NCBI RefSeq assembly: GCF_900156435.1
Contig: NZ_FTPQ01000002.1
Coordinates: 124,001-188,000, forward strand
Direction of reading: 5' to 3'
Source: Microbacterium sp. RU1D
Lineage (GTDB): Bacteria; Actinomycetota; Actinomycetes; Actinomycetales; Microbacteriaceae
DNA length: 64,000 bases
Below are positions 1 to 8,580 of the stretch, in pieces; position 1 is the stretch's first letter, and the number at the start of each line of letters is the position of its first letter. The notes under the pieces were generated by a model. The model saw only the letters and a list, made by a program, of their open reading frames with translations, was not told the origin of the DNA and ran no database searches. Both the position numbers and the translations under genes were made by a program.

Positions 1-50
1 TGTCCACGACACGCCGTTGCGCCGTCGCGTGATACGGCGCGTCCTGGACA
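1..50. terminator. Long imperfect inverted repeat after MFS gene
   Basis: Bases 1-17 and 34-50 are inverted copies matching at 15 of 17 positions, with a 16-base loop. The element lies 21 bases beyond the 3' end of the minus-strand transporter gene, so it could end that transcript. No T-rich tract follows, so factor-independent termination is uncertain. The window begins inside it, so it may be longer. Confidence 0.45.
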
Positions 51-71
51 CTCGACGGCGGAAGCGAGGGG

Positions 72-1406
72 TCAGGCGAGCGCCCGGCCGCGCTGCTCGC
101 GCAGGAAGAGCGCGGCGACGACGGCGATGGCGAAGAAGGCCGCGAACACCACGAACAGCAGGGGCGCTCCCCCGACGCCGAGCAGCGGCGGTACGGCGAG
201 GGGCGCGAGGATGGATGCGATGCGCCCGACGCCCGCCGCCCACCCGGCCCCGGTCGCCCGCAGCGCCGTCGGGTAGGTCTCGGGAGTGGCGGCGTACAGC
301 GCACCCCAGGCCCCGAGGTTGAAGAACGACAGGGCCATGCCCGCAGCGATCACCGCGACCTCGCCCGACGCCGTGCCGAACAGCACCGCCGCGACGGCGG
401 AGCCGGCCAGGAAGGTCGCGAGCGTCGCTCGGCGTCCCCACGCCTCGATGAGCCACGCCGCGACGGCGTAGCCGGGCAGCTGGGCGAGCGTGATCACGAG
501 CGTGAACCCGAATGAGCGCACGAGGTCGTATCCCTGCGAGACGAGGATCGTCGGGATCCAGATGAACGCCCCATAGTACGAGAAGTTCACACAGAACCAC
601 AGCACCCACAGGCTCACCGTGCGCGCCCGCAGGGTGGGTGCCCACAGCGCGCTCACGCGCGGCCGAGGGGCGGGAGCGGATGCCGCGCCCCCTTCCGTCG
701 AGGCCTCCAGCGCGACGCGGCCGGCCGCGGCCTCCAGATCGCGCACGATCACGATCGCCTCCGCGTTGCGTCCGCGCGACGCGAGCCACCGCGGTGACTC
801 GGGCAGCCCCCACCGGACGACGAGCGCGTACACCGCCGGGATCGCGCCCAGGGCGAAGGCCCACCGCCAGCCGTCGGCCGATGCCGGGACCACGAGGTAG
901 CCGATGACCGCGGCGGCCGTCCATCCGACCGCCCAGAACGCCTCGAGGAAGACGATGAGCCGCCCCCGCATACGCGCCGGCGCGAACTCGCTGACGTAGG
1001 TCGAGGCCACGGGCAGCTCCGCCCCGAGGCCCAACCCAACGACGAAGCGCAGCACGAGCAACGCCGCCAGCCCTCCCACCAAGGCGCTCGCGCCGGTCGC
1101 CACGCCGTACACCAGCAGGGTGAGGGCGAACACGTGGCGGCGACCGAAGCGGTCGGCGAGCAGTCCGCCCAGGCTCGCGCCGATCGCCATTCCGGCGAAG
1201 CCCGCCGAGGCGATCCACGACGCCTGCGCGGGGGCCAGCTGCCACTGCACGCTGAGGGCCGCGATGACGAACGAGATGAGCCCGACGTCCATGGCATCCA
1301 GGGCCCATCCGAGGCCGGATCCGCCCAGGATCTTCGCGTGCCGCCGGGTGAACGGCAGGGCGTCGAGGCGTTCGGACACCCGGATGGTGTCGGTGCTCGT
1401 GGTCAC
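72..1406 (-). CDS. MFS transporter
   Basis: A 444-residue major facilitator superfamily secondary transporter of the inner membrane, with about twelve hydrophobic helices. GGLLADRFGRR at residues 80-90 is the MFS loop 2-3 signature. PESPRWL at about 202-208 is the motif after helix 6 seen in sugar-porter and aromatic-acid symporter subfamilies. The GTG start at 1406 overlaps the stop of the upstream oxidoreductase gene (GTGA), so the two are translationally coupled. A longer reading frame upstream is only the antisense/overlap shadow of that gene and has no transporter similarity. The substrate cannot be told from sequence. The partner enzyme suggests uptake of an organic compound that is then oxidised, but this is inference. 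Confidence 0.9.
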   Translation of the reverse strand: MTTSTDTIRVSERLDALPFTRRHAKILGGSGLGWALDAMDVGLISFVIAALSVQWQLAPAQASWIASAGFAGMAIGASLGGLLADRFGRRHVFALTLLVYGVATGASALVGGLAALLVLRFVVGLGLGAELPVASTYVSEFAPARMRGRLIVFLEAFWAVGWTAAAVIGYLVVPASADGWRWAFALGAIPAVYALVVRWGLPESPRWLASRGRNAEAIVIVRDLEAAAGRVALEASTEGGAASAPAPRPRVSALWAPTLRARTVSLWVLWFCVNFSYYGAFIWIPTILVSQGYDLVRSFGFTLVITLAQLPGYAVAAWLIEAWGRRATLATFLAGSAVAAVLFGTASGEVAVIAAGMALSFFNLGAWGALYAATPETYPTALRATGAGWAAGVGRIASILAPLAVPPLLGVGGAPLLFVVFAAFFAIAVVAALFLREQRGRALA

Positions 1407-2455
1407 CGGGCGACGGGAGCGTCGGCGAGCATGTCGTGCACGAGCGGCAGCACCCGCGTGCCGTAGAGCTCGATGCTGCTCAAGAGATGGTCGTGGGAGA
1501 TCGACCCGCTGGCCATCTTGAGCTGGAAGCGGCTGTTTCCGAGCGCACGCACCGTGGCGGCGATTTTCCGGGCGACCGTCTCGGGCGAGCCCACGTACAT
1601 CGACCCCTCGGGGCCGACGTCGTGCTGGAAGCGCAGACGGTTGTACTCGGGCCACCCGCGCTCTCGACCGATGGTGTTGTTCAGCTCCGCGACGCCCTCG
1701 TACGCCTCTTCCCACGCCTGCTCGTCGGTGGCCGCGATGTGCCCGGGCGAGTGCACCGAGATGGGCATCTGCGGCTTTCCGAGCTCGTCAAGCGACCGAC
1801 GGTACAGGTCGGCGTAGGGGCGGAACCGCGCCGCCGAGCCGCCGATGATCGCGAGCACCAGGCCGTAGCCGTAGCGCGCGGTGCGCACCACGGACTCCGG
1901 CGAACCCCCGACGCCCACCCATGCCTTCAGTCCGTTCTCGGTCTTGGGGTACACGTCGGCGTCCTGGAGCGCCGCGCGCGTGCGGCCCGCCCAGGTCACG
2001 GGCTTCTCCTGCAGCAGTAGCGAGAACAGCTCGAGCTTCTCCTCGAAGAGCACCTCGTAGTCGGCCAGGTCGTAGCCGAACAGGGGGAACGACTCGATGA
2101 ACGATCCGCGCCCCAGGATCACCTCGGCGCGACCGTTCGAGACGGCGTCGAGGGTCGCGAACCGCTCGTAGACGCGCACGGGGTCGTCGCTGGAGAGCAC
2201 CGTGACCGCGGTGCCGAGGTGGATGTCCTGCGTGCGGGCGGCCGCTGCGGCCAGGACGATCTCCGGGCTGGTCACGGCGAAGTCCTTGCGGTGGTGCTCC
2301 CCCACGCCGAAGAACGACACGCCCACCTGGTCGGCGAGCACCGCCTGATCGACCACGTTGCGGATGGTCTGCGCATCCGACAGCAGCGCGCCGTCGGGGC
2401 CGCGCGAGATGTCTCCGAAGGTGTCGAGGCCGAGCTCGAGGGGGCGAACGTCCAT
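1403..2455 (-). CDS. LLM-class flavin-dependent oxidoreductase
   Basis: A 350-residue luciferase-like monooxygenase-fold protein (TIM barrel, FMN or F420 dependent). GVGEHH at residues 50-55 and GLGRGS-like glycine turns (ILGRGSFIESF near 117) are family features. The ATG at 2455 is preferred over one five codons upstream because AGGAG stands five bases before it. It heads a two-gene operon with the MFS transporter and ends in a 4-base overlap with it. The likely role is oxidation of a small organic molecule in the cytoplasm; the substrate is unknown. A CATTC-GGAT-GAATG palindrome just upstream could bind a regulator. Confidence 0.88.
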   Translation of the reverse strand: MDVRPLELGLDTFGDISRGPDGALLSDAQTIRNVVDQAVLADQVGVSFFGVGEHHRKDFAVTSPEIVLAAAAARTQDIHLGTAVTVLSSDDPVRVYERFATLDAVSNGRAEVILGRGSFIESFPLFGYDLADYEVLFEEKLELFSLLLQEKPVTWAGRTRAALQDADVYPKTENGLKAWVGVGGSPESVVRTARYGYGLVLAIIGGSAARFRPYADLYRRSLDELGKPQMPISVHSPGHIAATDEQAWEEAYEGVAELNNTIGRERGWPEYNRLRFQHDVGPEGSMYVGSPETVARKIAATVRALGNSRFQLKMASGSISHDHLLSSIELYGTRVLPLVHDMLADAPVAR

Positions 2456-2462
2456 GGGGTCT

Positions 2463-2483
2463 CCTTGCATTCGGATGAATGAA
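2463..2483. promoter_or_regulatory. Palindrome upstream of oxidoreductase operon
   Basis: CATTCGGATGAATG is an inverted repeat with 5-base arms around GGAT, lying 10-25 bases upstream of the oxidoreductase start and just downstream of a TAAAGT-like -10 box. The position suits a repressor operator, but the arms are short. Confidence 0.25.
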
Positions 2484-2566
2484 CTTTACGGGACCGGCGC
2501 GTATTCCCCGCATCGAGCACCGGGCGTCCACGGGCCGCGGTGACGAGGCGCTTCCGGCCCGCTGAA

Positions 2567-2598
2567 TCGGTGGGCGCCACGACGGCAGCGCCCACCGA
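2567..2598 (-). terminator. Hairpin after DUF885 gene
   Basis: A perfect 11-base-arm stem (TCGGTGGGCGC paired with GCGCCCACCGA, 10-base loop) starts seven bases beyond the stop codon of the DUF885 gene. There is no clear U tract, as is common in high-GC actinobacteria. Confidence 0.6.
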
Positions 2599-2604
2599 GG
2601 ACGA

Positions 2605-4281
2605 TCACCCGGATGCCAGAGCGGCGCGCAGCGTGTCGAGCCCGACGCCGCCGATGTCGAGGGCCCGCGTGTGGAACTGCTTCATCGAGAAGTCGGCGCC
2701 GCGACGCTCCTGCTCCTCGTCGCGCACCTGCTCCCAGATGCGCTGGCCGACCTTGTACGACGGTGCCTGTCCCGGCCATCCGAGGTAGCGGTTGACCTCG
2801 AAGCGCACGAACTCCTCGCTCATGTTGACGTTCTTCAGCATGAACGCCAGAGCGTAGTCGTGATCCCAGGTGCCGTTTCCGTCGAGGCGCGGCTTCTGCA
2901 GGTGCACGCCGATGTCGAGCACGACCCGGGCGGCGCGCATGCGCTGGCCGTCGAGCATGCCGAGACGGTCGGCGGGGTCGTCGAGGTAGCCGAGCTGCTC
3001 CATCAGGCGCTCGGCGTAGAGCGCCCACCCCTCCGCGTGACCGCTCGTCCCGGCCAGCAGACGGCGCCATGAGTTGAGCTCGGCCCGGTTGTACACCGCC
3101 TGCGCGATCTGCAGGTGGTGGCCCGGAACGCCCTCGTGGTAGACCGTCGTGAGCTCGCGCCACGTGTCGAAGGTGTCGACTCCTTCGGGCACCGACCACC
3201 ACATGCGACCCGGTCGCGAGAAGTCGTCGGTGGGGCCGGTGTAGTAGATGCCGCCCTCGTTGGTGGGCGCGATCATGCACTCCAGGCGACGGATCGGCTC
3301 GGCGATGTCGAAGTGCGTACGACCGAGCTCCTCCACGGCCTTGTCGCTCGTGCGCTGCATCCACTCCCGAAGAGCATCGGTGCCGCGGAGCTTGCGGGAC
3401 TCGTCCTTTTCAAGGAACGCCACGGCCTCCTCGACGCTCGCGCCGGGGAGGATCTCGTTCGCGATGGACTCCTGCTCGGCGACCATGCGCGCGAGCTCTT
3501 CGACGCCCCACTCGTAGGTCTCGTCGAGGTCGATCTCGGCGCCGAGGAAGCGGCGCGAGTGCAGGGCGTACATCTCGCGTCCGACGGCGTCGACGTCGCC
3601 CGCGACAGGCGCGAGTTCGCTCGACAGGAACGCCGCGAGGCCGTCGTAGGCGACACGCGCCGCGTTCGAGTGGGCGGCGAGATCGCGGGCGAGGGATGCC
3701 GGCAGCTGACCCTCCTCGGGAGCGGCCTCGCCGACGAACTCGGCGAAGAAGCCCGTGTCGGAGGTGTACCGCGCGATCTGCGTCACGACCTCGGAGACCT
3801 GCCGGCGCGCCGGTACGACACCCTCCGCGATGCCGCGACGGAGGGTGGCGACGTAGCCGTCGATCGCGCTCGGGAGCGCCTTCATGCGCTCGGAGATCGT
3901 GGACCAGTCCGCGACCGTCGCGGTCGGCATGAGGTCGAAGGTCGAGCGGATGTCCTGCGCCGGCGAGGCGATGACGTTGAGGTCGCGCAGGTGCGTCTTC
4001 GCCTCGTGCTGCTCGATCATCAGGTCGAGCTCGCGACCGAGGTCCATCTTCGTGACCGTGTCGATCGCGTCGACGGGCTCGGCGGCCTCGAGCGCGCCCC
4101 GCGTCGAGCGGGCATCGGACACAAGGGCCTCGGCGCCCTCGGGGCTGTAGTCGCCGAAGCGGCCGTTGTGCTCGAACCGCCCGATGTAGGTCGCCAACGT
4201 CGGCTCGCGCTCGGCCAGGGTGTCCACCCACGCGTCGGCGATCGTGTCGATCGGCGTGGGGGTGCGGTGTGCGTCAGTCAT
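2605..4281 (-). CDS. DUF885 family protein (putative metallopeptidase)
   Basis: A 558-residue protein of the DUF885 family, whose members resemble zinc metallocarboxypeptidases. HEGVPGHH at residues 382-389 is the family's HEXXXXHH-like metal site. A Glu-rich N-terminal half matches family length (about 550-600). No signal peptide is visible, so it is probably cytoplasmic. The start codon directly follows CGGAGG, too close for a normal Shine-Dalgarno site. Instead TAGGCT ends six bases before ATG and looks like a -10 box, giving a leaderless mRNA. It is a single-gene unit ending in a hairpin. Substrate peptides are unknown. Confidence 0.85.
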   Translation of the reverse strand: MTDAHRTPTPIDTIADAWVDTLAEREPTLATYIGRFEHNGRFGDYSPEGAEALVSDARSTRGALEAAEPVDAIDTVTKMDLGRELDLMIEQHEAKTHLRDLNVIASPAQDIRSTFDLMPTATVADWSTISERMKALPSAIDGYVATLRRGIAEGVVPARRQVSEVVTQIARYTSDTGFFAEFVGEAAPEEGQLPASLARDLAAHSNAARVAYDGLAAFLSSELAPVAGDVDAVGREMYALHSRRFLGAEIDLDETYEWGVEELARMVAEQESIANEILPGASVEEAVAFLEKDESRKLRGTDALREWMQRTSDKAVEELGRTHFDIAEPIRRLECMIAPTNEGGIYYTGPTDDFSRPGRMWWSVPEGVDTFDTWRELTTVYHEGVPGHHLQIAQAVYNRAELNSWRRLLAGTSGHAEGWALYAERLMEQLGYLDDPADRLGMLDGQRMRAARVVLDIGVHLQKPRLDGNGTWDHDYALAFMLKNVNMSEEFVRFEVNRYLGWPGQAPSYKVGQRIWEQVRDEEQERRGADFSMKQFHTRALDIGGVGLDTLRAALASG

Positions 4282-4287
4282 CCTCCG

Positions 4288-4293
4288 AGCCTA
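4288..4293 (-). promoter_or_regulatory. -10 box, leaderless start of DUF885 gene
   Basis: TAGGCT on the minus strand ends six bases before the ATG at 4281, placing the expected transcription start on the start codon. Confidence 0.5.
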
Positions 4294-4409
4294 GGGAAGG
4301 GACAGCGCCCGCGCACCCCGCTCCCGCGCTGTCGCGGCTCCGGCCCGCCGGCACGAGCCGCGCCAGCGGGGGGCGGTGCACGCCGAGCCCGCGCGACGAC
4401 CGCCAGCGG

Positions 4410-4459
4410 GTTCGGCGCAGCGACGGCCGGCCGCGTGTTCGGTGCAGGGACGGCCGGCT
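4410..4459. repeat. Imperfect 27-base tandem duplication
   Basis: Two diverged copies beginning GTTCGGCGCAGCGACGGCC and GTTCGGTGCAGGGACGGCC start 27 bases apart in the gap between polA and the DUF885 gene. No gene is seen in this 192-base gap. Confidence 0.5.
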
Positions 4460-4473
4460 TGTGGGCGCGCCGC

Positions 4474-7110
4474 TCAGTGTCCGGCTTCGTCCCAGTCGCC
4501 GCCGCGACCGATCTGCACGTCGAGAGGCACCGACAGGTCGGCCGCGTCGGCCATGCGCGAGCGGACGATGCGCTCGACGGCATCCCACTCCCCCTCCGCC
4601 ACCTCGACGACGAGTTCGTCGTGGATCTGCAGCAGCACCCGGGAGCGCAGACCCGTGGATGCCAACTCGTCGCGGATGCGGAACAGCGCGACCTTCATGA
4701 TGTCGGCGGCGCTGCCCTGGATGGGGGCGTTCAGCGCCGCGCGCTCGGCGTTCTCGCGCAGAACGCGATTCATGCTGGTGAGGTCGGGGAACGGTCGGCG
4801 TCGACCGAAAATGGTCTCGGTGAAACCGTCTTGACGCGCCTGCTCGACCGAGCCGCGCAGGTAGTCGCGGACCGCACCGAAGCGGGCGAAGTACTCGAGC
4901 ATGAGCTTCTTGGCCTCGGATTGCTCGATGCGCAGCTGCTTCGACAGGCCGAACGCCGACAGGCCGTAGACGAGGCCGTACGACATCGCCTTGACCTTCG
5001 TGCGCATCGCGGGCGTGACGTCCTGCGGGTCGACGCCGAACACGCGTGCACCCACGAAGCGGTGAAGGTCTTCGCCGGAGTTGAACGCCTCGATGAGCCC
5101 GGGGTCGCCCGAGAGGTGCGCCATGATGCGCATCTCGATCTGCGAATAGTCCGCCGTCAGCAGCGTCTCGTATCCCTCGCCCACCTCGAACGCGGCGCGG
5201 ATCCGGCGGCTCTCCTCCGTGCGGATCGGGATGTTCTGCAGGTTGGGGTCGGTGCTCGACAGGCGGCCGGTCTGGCTGCCCGTCTGCACGTACGTCGTGT
5301 GGATGCGCCCGTCGGCGCCGGTCGCCGTGTCGAGGGCGTCGATGATCTGCTTGAGCTTCGTCGCCTCCCGGTGGCGCAGCAGCAGATCGAGGAACGGGTG
5401 CGGGGCACTCTCCTGCAGATCGGCGAGGGCGGCGGCGTCGGTGGTGTATCCGCTCTTCGTCTTGCGCGTCTTGGGGAGTTGCAGCTCATCGAAGAGCACC
5501 TCCTGCAGCTGCTTCGGCGAACCGAGGTTGACCTCGTGCCCGATCGCCGCGTAGGCGTCGCGGGCGAGGGCGTCGGCGCGCGCACCGAGTTCGGCCGAGA
5601 ATCCGGACAGCTTCTCGTGCGACACGGCCACCCCCGCCAGTTCCATGTCGGCCAACGCCGTGAGGGTGGGCAGCTCGATGTCGTCGAGCACGGACGCGAC
5701 CTTCTCGGGCATCGACGCGCGCTGCGCCTCGGCCACGCGACGCGTGAACCACGACAGCTGGCCCGGCGTCGCGCCCTCGGTCTCGGGGACGAGCTGGGTG
5801 GGGTCGGCCACCGGGAGCTTCTCGTCGAGCTCGCGCTCCACGAGGTCGGCGAGCGTCTTGTCGGGGAAGCTCGGGCGCACGAGCCACCCGGCCAGCAGCA
5901 CGTCGAAGGCCACACCGCTCACCGCGACCCCCTCGCGGGCCAGAGCCTTGATCTGGGGTTTGGCGTCGGAGAACACCTTGGGGGCATCGGATGCCAGCCA
6001 CGGCGCGAGCGCGTCGCGGACAGCCGGGCTCCACTCGGCCTCGACCGCGGCGCCCGCGGAGGCGAGGCCGATCGCGGTGGGCGTCGTTCCGGACAGGCTC
6101 AGCGTGACCCCCACCTCGCCCTCCGCGGCGGCGGCCCAGGTGGCGAGGGCCGCGGGGTCGAGGCGCTGCGGCGCGGGAGCAGTCGCCGTGGGGCGGGCCT
6201 CCTCGACGATGCCGCCTTCTTCGCCCAAGGCGTCGAAGACGCGCGGCAGGAGCGTGCGGAACTCGAGGCGGGCGAAGATATCGCGGACCGCCTGGGCGTC
6301 GAGCGGCTGCACGGCGAGGTCTTTCGGACCGACGGGGAGTTCGACGTCGCGCAGCAGGCGGTTCAGGGCGCGGTTGCGCTTGACCGCGTCGAGGTGCTCG
6401 CGGAGGTTGTTGCCGACGACGCCGGTGATCTTGTCGGCGTTGTCGAGCAGGGCCTCGAGCGATCCCCACTGGGTCAGCCACTTGACGGCGGTCTTCTCGC
6501 CCACCTTCGGCACGCCGGGCAGGTTGTCGCTGGTCTCGCCGACCAGAGCGGCGATCTCGGGGTACTGCGCCGGCGGCAGACCGTACTTCTCGATCACGGC
6601 GTCGGTGTCGTACCGCTTCAGCTGCGACACGCCCTGCACGTTCGGGTACAGCAGCGTGACGTCGTCGGTGACGAGCTGAATGGTGTCGCGATCGCCCGAG
6701 CAGACGAGGACCGTGAACCCCTGCTCCTCGCCCTGGGTGGCGAGGGTGGCCAGGATGTCGTCGGCCTCGAAGTCCTCCTTCTTCAACACGGGCACGCCCA
6801 TGGCGGCGAGGCAGTCCTGCAGGAGCGGGATCTGCCCCTTGAACTCGGCGGGCGACTCGCTGCGGTTGGCCTTGTACTCGGTGTACTCCCGCGTGCGGAA
6901 CGATTGCCGCGACGTGTCGAAGGCGACGGCGAGGTGCGTGGGCTTCTCGGCCTTGACGAGGTTCACGAACATCGACAAGAAGCCGTAGATGCCGTTGGTG
7001 TGCTGGCCGTCCTTCGTCGAGAAGTTGTCGACCGGCAGCGCATAGAACGCCCGGTAGGCCAGCGAGTGGCCGTCGACGACGAGGAGAGTAGGCTTTTCGG
7101 CATCCGTCAC
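4474..7110 (-). CDS. polA: DNA polymerase I
   Basis: An 878-residue family A polymerase that fills repair gaps and removes RNA primers. The order is an N-terminal 5'-3' exonuclease domain (LVVDGHSLAYRAFYALP at its start), a middle 3'-5' exonuclease-like domain, and a polymerase domain. Motif A DYSQIEMR begins at Asp654, motif B is RTKVKAMSYGLVYG, and motif C HDE is at 830-832. The middle domain lacks the DxE metal ligands expected at its first motif (the matching stretch reads GEVGVTLSLSG). Proofreading is therefore probably absent, as in mycobacterial PolI. The GTG at 7110 is chosen because TACGCT stands six bases upstream as a -10 box and the conserved N-terminus begins there. Confidence 0.97.
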   Translation of the reverse strand: MTDAEKPTLLVVDGHSLAYRAFYALPVDNFSTKDGQHTNGIYGFLSMFVNLVKAEKPTHLAVAFDTSRQSFRTREYTEYKANRSESPAEFKGQIPLLQDCLAAMGVPVLKKEDFEADDILATLATQGEEQGFTVLVCSGDRDTIQLVTDDVTLLYPNVQGVSQLKRYDTDAVIEKYGLPPAQYPEIAALVGETSDNLPGVPKVGEKTAVKWLTQWGSLEALLDNADKITGVVGNNLREHLDAVKRNRALNRLLRDVELPVGPKDLAVQPLDAQAVRDIFARLEFRTLLPRVFDALGEEGGIVEEARPTATAPAPQRLDPAALATWAAAAEGEVGVTLSLSGTTPTAIGLASAGAAVEAEWSPAVRDALAPWLASDAPKVFSDAKPQIKALAREGVAVSGVAFDVLLAGWLVRPSFPDKTLADLVERELDEKLPVADPTQLVPETEGATPGQLSWFTRRVAEAQRASMPEKVASVLDDIELPTLTALADMELAGVAVSHEKLSGFSAELGARADALARDAYAAIGHEVNLGSPKQLQEVLFDELQLPKTRKTKSGYTTDAAALADLQESAPHPFLDLLLRHREATKLKQIIDALDTATGADGRIHTTYVQTGSQTGRLSSTDPNLQNIPIRTEESRRIRAAFEVGEGYETLLTADYSQIEMRIMAHLSGDPGLIEAFNSGEDLHRFVGARVFGVDPQDVTPAMRTKVKAMSYGLVYGLSAFGLSKQLRIEQSEAKKLMLEYFARFGAVRDYLRGSVEQARQDGFTETIFGRRRPFPDLTSMNRVLRENAERAALNAPIQGSAADIMKVALFRIRDELASTGLRSRVLLQIHDELVVEVAEGEWDAVERIVRSRMADAADLSVPLDVQIGRGGDWDEAGH

Positions 7111-7116
7111 TCTCCC

Positions 7117-7122
7117 AGCGTA
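7117..7122 (-). promoter_or_regulatory. -10 box, leaderless start of polA
   Basis: TACGCT on the minus strand ends six bases before the GTG start codon, implying that the polA message begins at the start codon. Confidence 0.5.
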
Positions 7123-7193
7123 ACGAGAACCACGGACACTCCCCCGGTCCGGCCCGATCACGGCCGTTCCCGCTCGGCACGACGAAGGCGACG

Positions 7194-7628
7194 ATGAGCA
7201 GCTCCACGACTCCCGACACCACCAGCGGCCTCGACTGGGCGCGCGAGCGCGGCATGGGCGCCCTCGCCGAGAAGATGGGCATCGAGTGGGTCGAGTTCTC
7301 CGTCGAACGCAGCGTGGCGACCATGCCCGTCGAGGGCAACACCCAGCCAGTGGGGCTCCTGCACGGCGGCGCCTACGTCGTGCTCGGTGAATCGCTCGGG
7401 TCGATGGCCGCCAACCTCTACGCCGGGTCCGGCAAGCTCGCGGTCGGCATCGACATCAATGCCACGCACACGCGCTCGGCGACCTCCGGCATCGTCACCG
7501 GTGTCTGCACGCCCATCCACCTCGGCCGTTCGCTCACGGTGCATGAGATCGCGGTCTCCGACGAGCAGGGCCGGCGCTGCTCGACGATCCGCATCACGAA
7601 CATGATCAAGGACGCCCCGCGCGCCTGA
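7194..7628 (+). CDS. Hotdog-fold acyl-CoA thioesterase (PaaI/YdiI type)
   Basis: A 144-residue single hotdog-domain thioesterase that hydrolyses aromatic or hydroxy-acyl CoA esters. QPVGLLHGGAYVVLGESLGS at 51-70 is the family signature: Gln51, His57-Gly-Gly and Glu66 match the catalytic residues of the YdiI/EntH and Arthrobacter 4-hydroxybenzoyl-CoA type enzymes. The start is supported by GAAGG five bases before ATG. It is divergent from polA with an 84-base gap and convergent with the ANTAR regulator. The natural substrate is uncertain (1,4-dihydroxy-2-naphthoyl-CoA or a phenylacetate-type CoA). Confidence 0.9.
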   Translation: MSSSTTPDTTSGLDWARERGMGALAEKMGIEWVEFSVERSVATMPVEGNTQPVGLLHGGAYVVLGESLGSMAANLYAGSGKLAVGIDINATHTRSATSGIVTGVCTPIHLGRSLTVHEIAVSDEQGRRCSTIRITNMIKDAPRA

Positions 7629-7692
7629 GTCGGGTGCGCGGGAGGAGCCTGCGCGCGCCGAAAGGTCCGGCCGTTCGCGGACGCCGGTGACC

Positions 7693-7822
7693 TCGACGGG
7701 CTCAGCCATCTTCGGCGTCTAGGACCCTGAGCCTGTCGAAGGGTCCGGTCATCCGCCGTGGTCCCCGGTGGCTTCGACGGGCTCAGCCCCCTCGGCGCGT
7801 GGAAAGCCCTGAGCTCGTCGAA
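7693..7822. repeat. Two hairpins of the CTTCGAC...GCTCAG repeat type
   Basis: The first hairpin pairs TCGACGGGCTCAG (7693-7705) with CTGAGCCTGTCGA (7727-7739), 12 of 13. The second pairs TTCGACGGGCTCAG (7773-7786) with CTGAGCTCGTCGAA (7809-7822), 13 of 14. Each right arm is followed by AAGGGTCCGG, and a third AAAGGTCCGG stands at 7661. They lie between the convergent 3' ends of the thioesterase and ANTAR genes, where they may act as bidirectional terminators. Similar CTTCGAC-GCTCAG repeats are, from memory, dispersed in other actinobacterial genomes. Confidence 0.75.
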
Positions 7823-7852
7823 GGGTCCGGGAGCCACTCTCCTGGAAACGAC

Positions 7853-7882
7853 GAATGGATGCCACAGACGTGGCATCCATTC
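7853..7882. terminator. Perfect 13-base hairpin built on GGATGCC
   Basis: GAATGGATGCCAC, loop AGAC, GTGGCATCCATTC: a perfect stem 17 bases beyond the 3' end of the ANTAR regulator gene. It probably terminates that transcript, though only a short TCGTTT follows on the minus strand. Both arms carry the heptamer that is over-represented throughout the window. Confidence 0.6.
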
Positions 7883-7899
7883 CCGGGAAAACGCTACGG

Positions 7900-8520
7900 T
7901 CAGCCCTTCTTGGGCGCCAGCTGCTCGATGATCGCCTTCGCGACGTCCTGCATGGTGAGGCGACGGTCCATCGACGCCTTCTGGATCCAGCGGAAGGCCT
8001 CAGGCTCACTGAGGCCCATCTTCTCGTTGAGCAGGCCCTTGGCGCGGTCCACGAGCTTGCGGGTTTCGAAGCGCTCGACCATGTCGGCGACCTCGGCCTC
8101 GAGGGTGATGATCTGCTCGTACCGGGCGAGGGCGATCTCGATGGCCGGCAGCAGGTCGTTCGGGGTGAAGGGCTTGACCACGTAGGCCAGGGCGCCGGCC
8201 TCGCTGGCGCGCTCGACGAGCTCCTTCTGACTGAACGCGGTCAGCAGGACGACGGGGGCGATGTGGTTCTTGCTCAGCTTCTCGGCGGCGCTGATGCCGT
8301 CGAGCTGCGGCATCTTCACGTCCATGATCACCAGATCGGGACGCAGTTCGGTGGCCAGCTGCACGGCGGTCTCGCCGTCGCCCGCCTCACCGACGACGTC
8401 GAAGCCGTTGTCGCGCAGGATCTCGACGATGTCGAGGCGGATCAGCGACTCGTCTTCCGCGACGACGACGCGGCGCGGTGCGGTCGGCGCGGTGGCCGGG
8501 GCGGCTTCTTGATCAGTCAC
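7900..8520 (-). CDS. pdtaR: ANTAR-domain response regulator (PdtaR-like)
   Basis: A 206-residue two-component response regulator with an RNA-binding output. The receiver domain spans about 17-130: acidic EDE at 22-24, phospho-acceptor Asp67 in VIMDVKMP, and KPF after it. The ANTAR domain occupies the last 65 residues (RAKGLLNEKMGL, then WIQKASMDRRLTM). In mycobacteria PdtaR is phosphorylated by PdtaS and antiterminates target messages by binding paired hairpins; no cognate kinase is present here. The GTG start is preceded by TAGGAT at a 6-base distance, a leaderless arrangement. The position near pyk and polA matches other actinobacteria. Confidence 0.92.
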   Translation of the reverse strand: MTDQEAAPATAPTAPRRVVVAEDESLIRLDIVEILRDNGFDVVGEAGDGETAVQLATELRPDLVIMDVKMPQLDGISAAEKLSKNHIAPVVLLTAFSQKELVERASEAGALAYVVKPFTPNDLLPAIEIALARYEQIITLEAEVADMVERFETRKLVDRAKGLLNEKMGLSEPEAFRWIQKASMDRRLTMQDVAKAIIEQLAPKKG

Positions 8521-8526
8521 GAGACC

Positions 8527-8532
8527 ATCCTA
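8527..8532 (-). promoter_or_regulatory. -10 box, leaderless start of pdtaR
   Basis: TAGGAT on the minus strand ends six bases before the GTG start at 8520. Confidence 0.5.
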
Positions 8533-8580
8533 GAACGTGGATTCGCGCACCCACGGGGAGAACGTGGATGCGATAGGGCG

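Noticed and set aside
3115..7197. A 1360-codon plus-strand open frame antisense to polA and the DUF885 gene
   Set aside because: High GC removes stop codons on the antisense strand. Its protein is low-complexity Arg/Val/Gly/Asp, while the minus strand encodes clear polA motifs.
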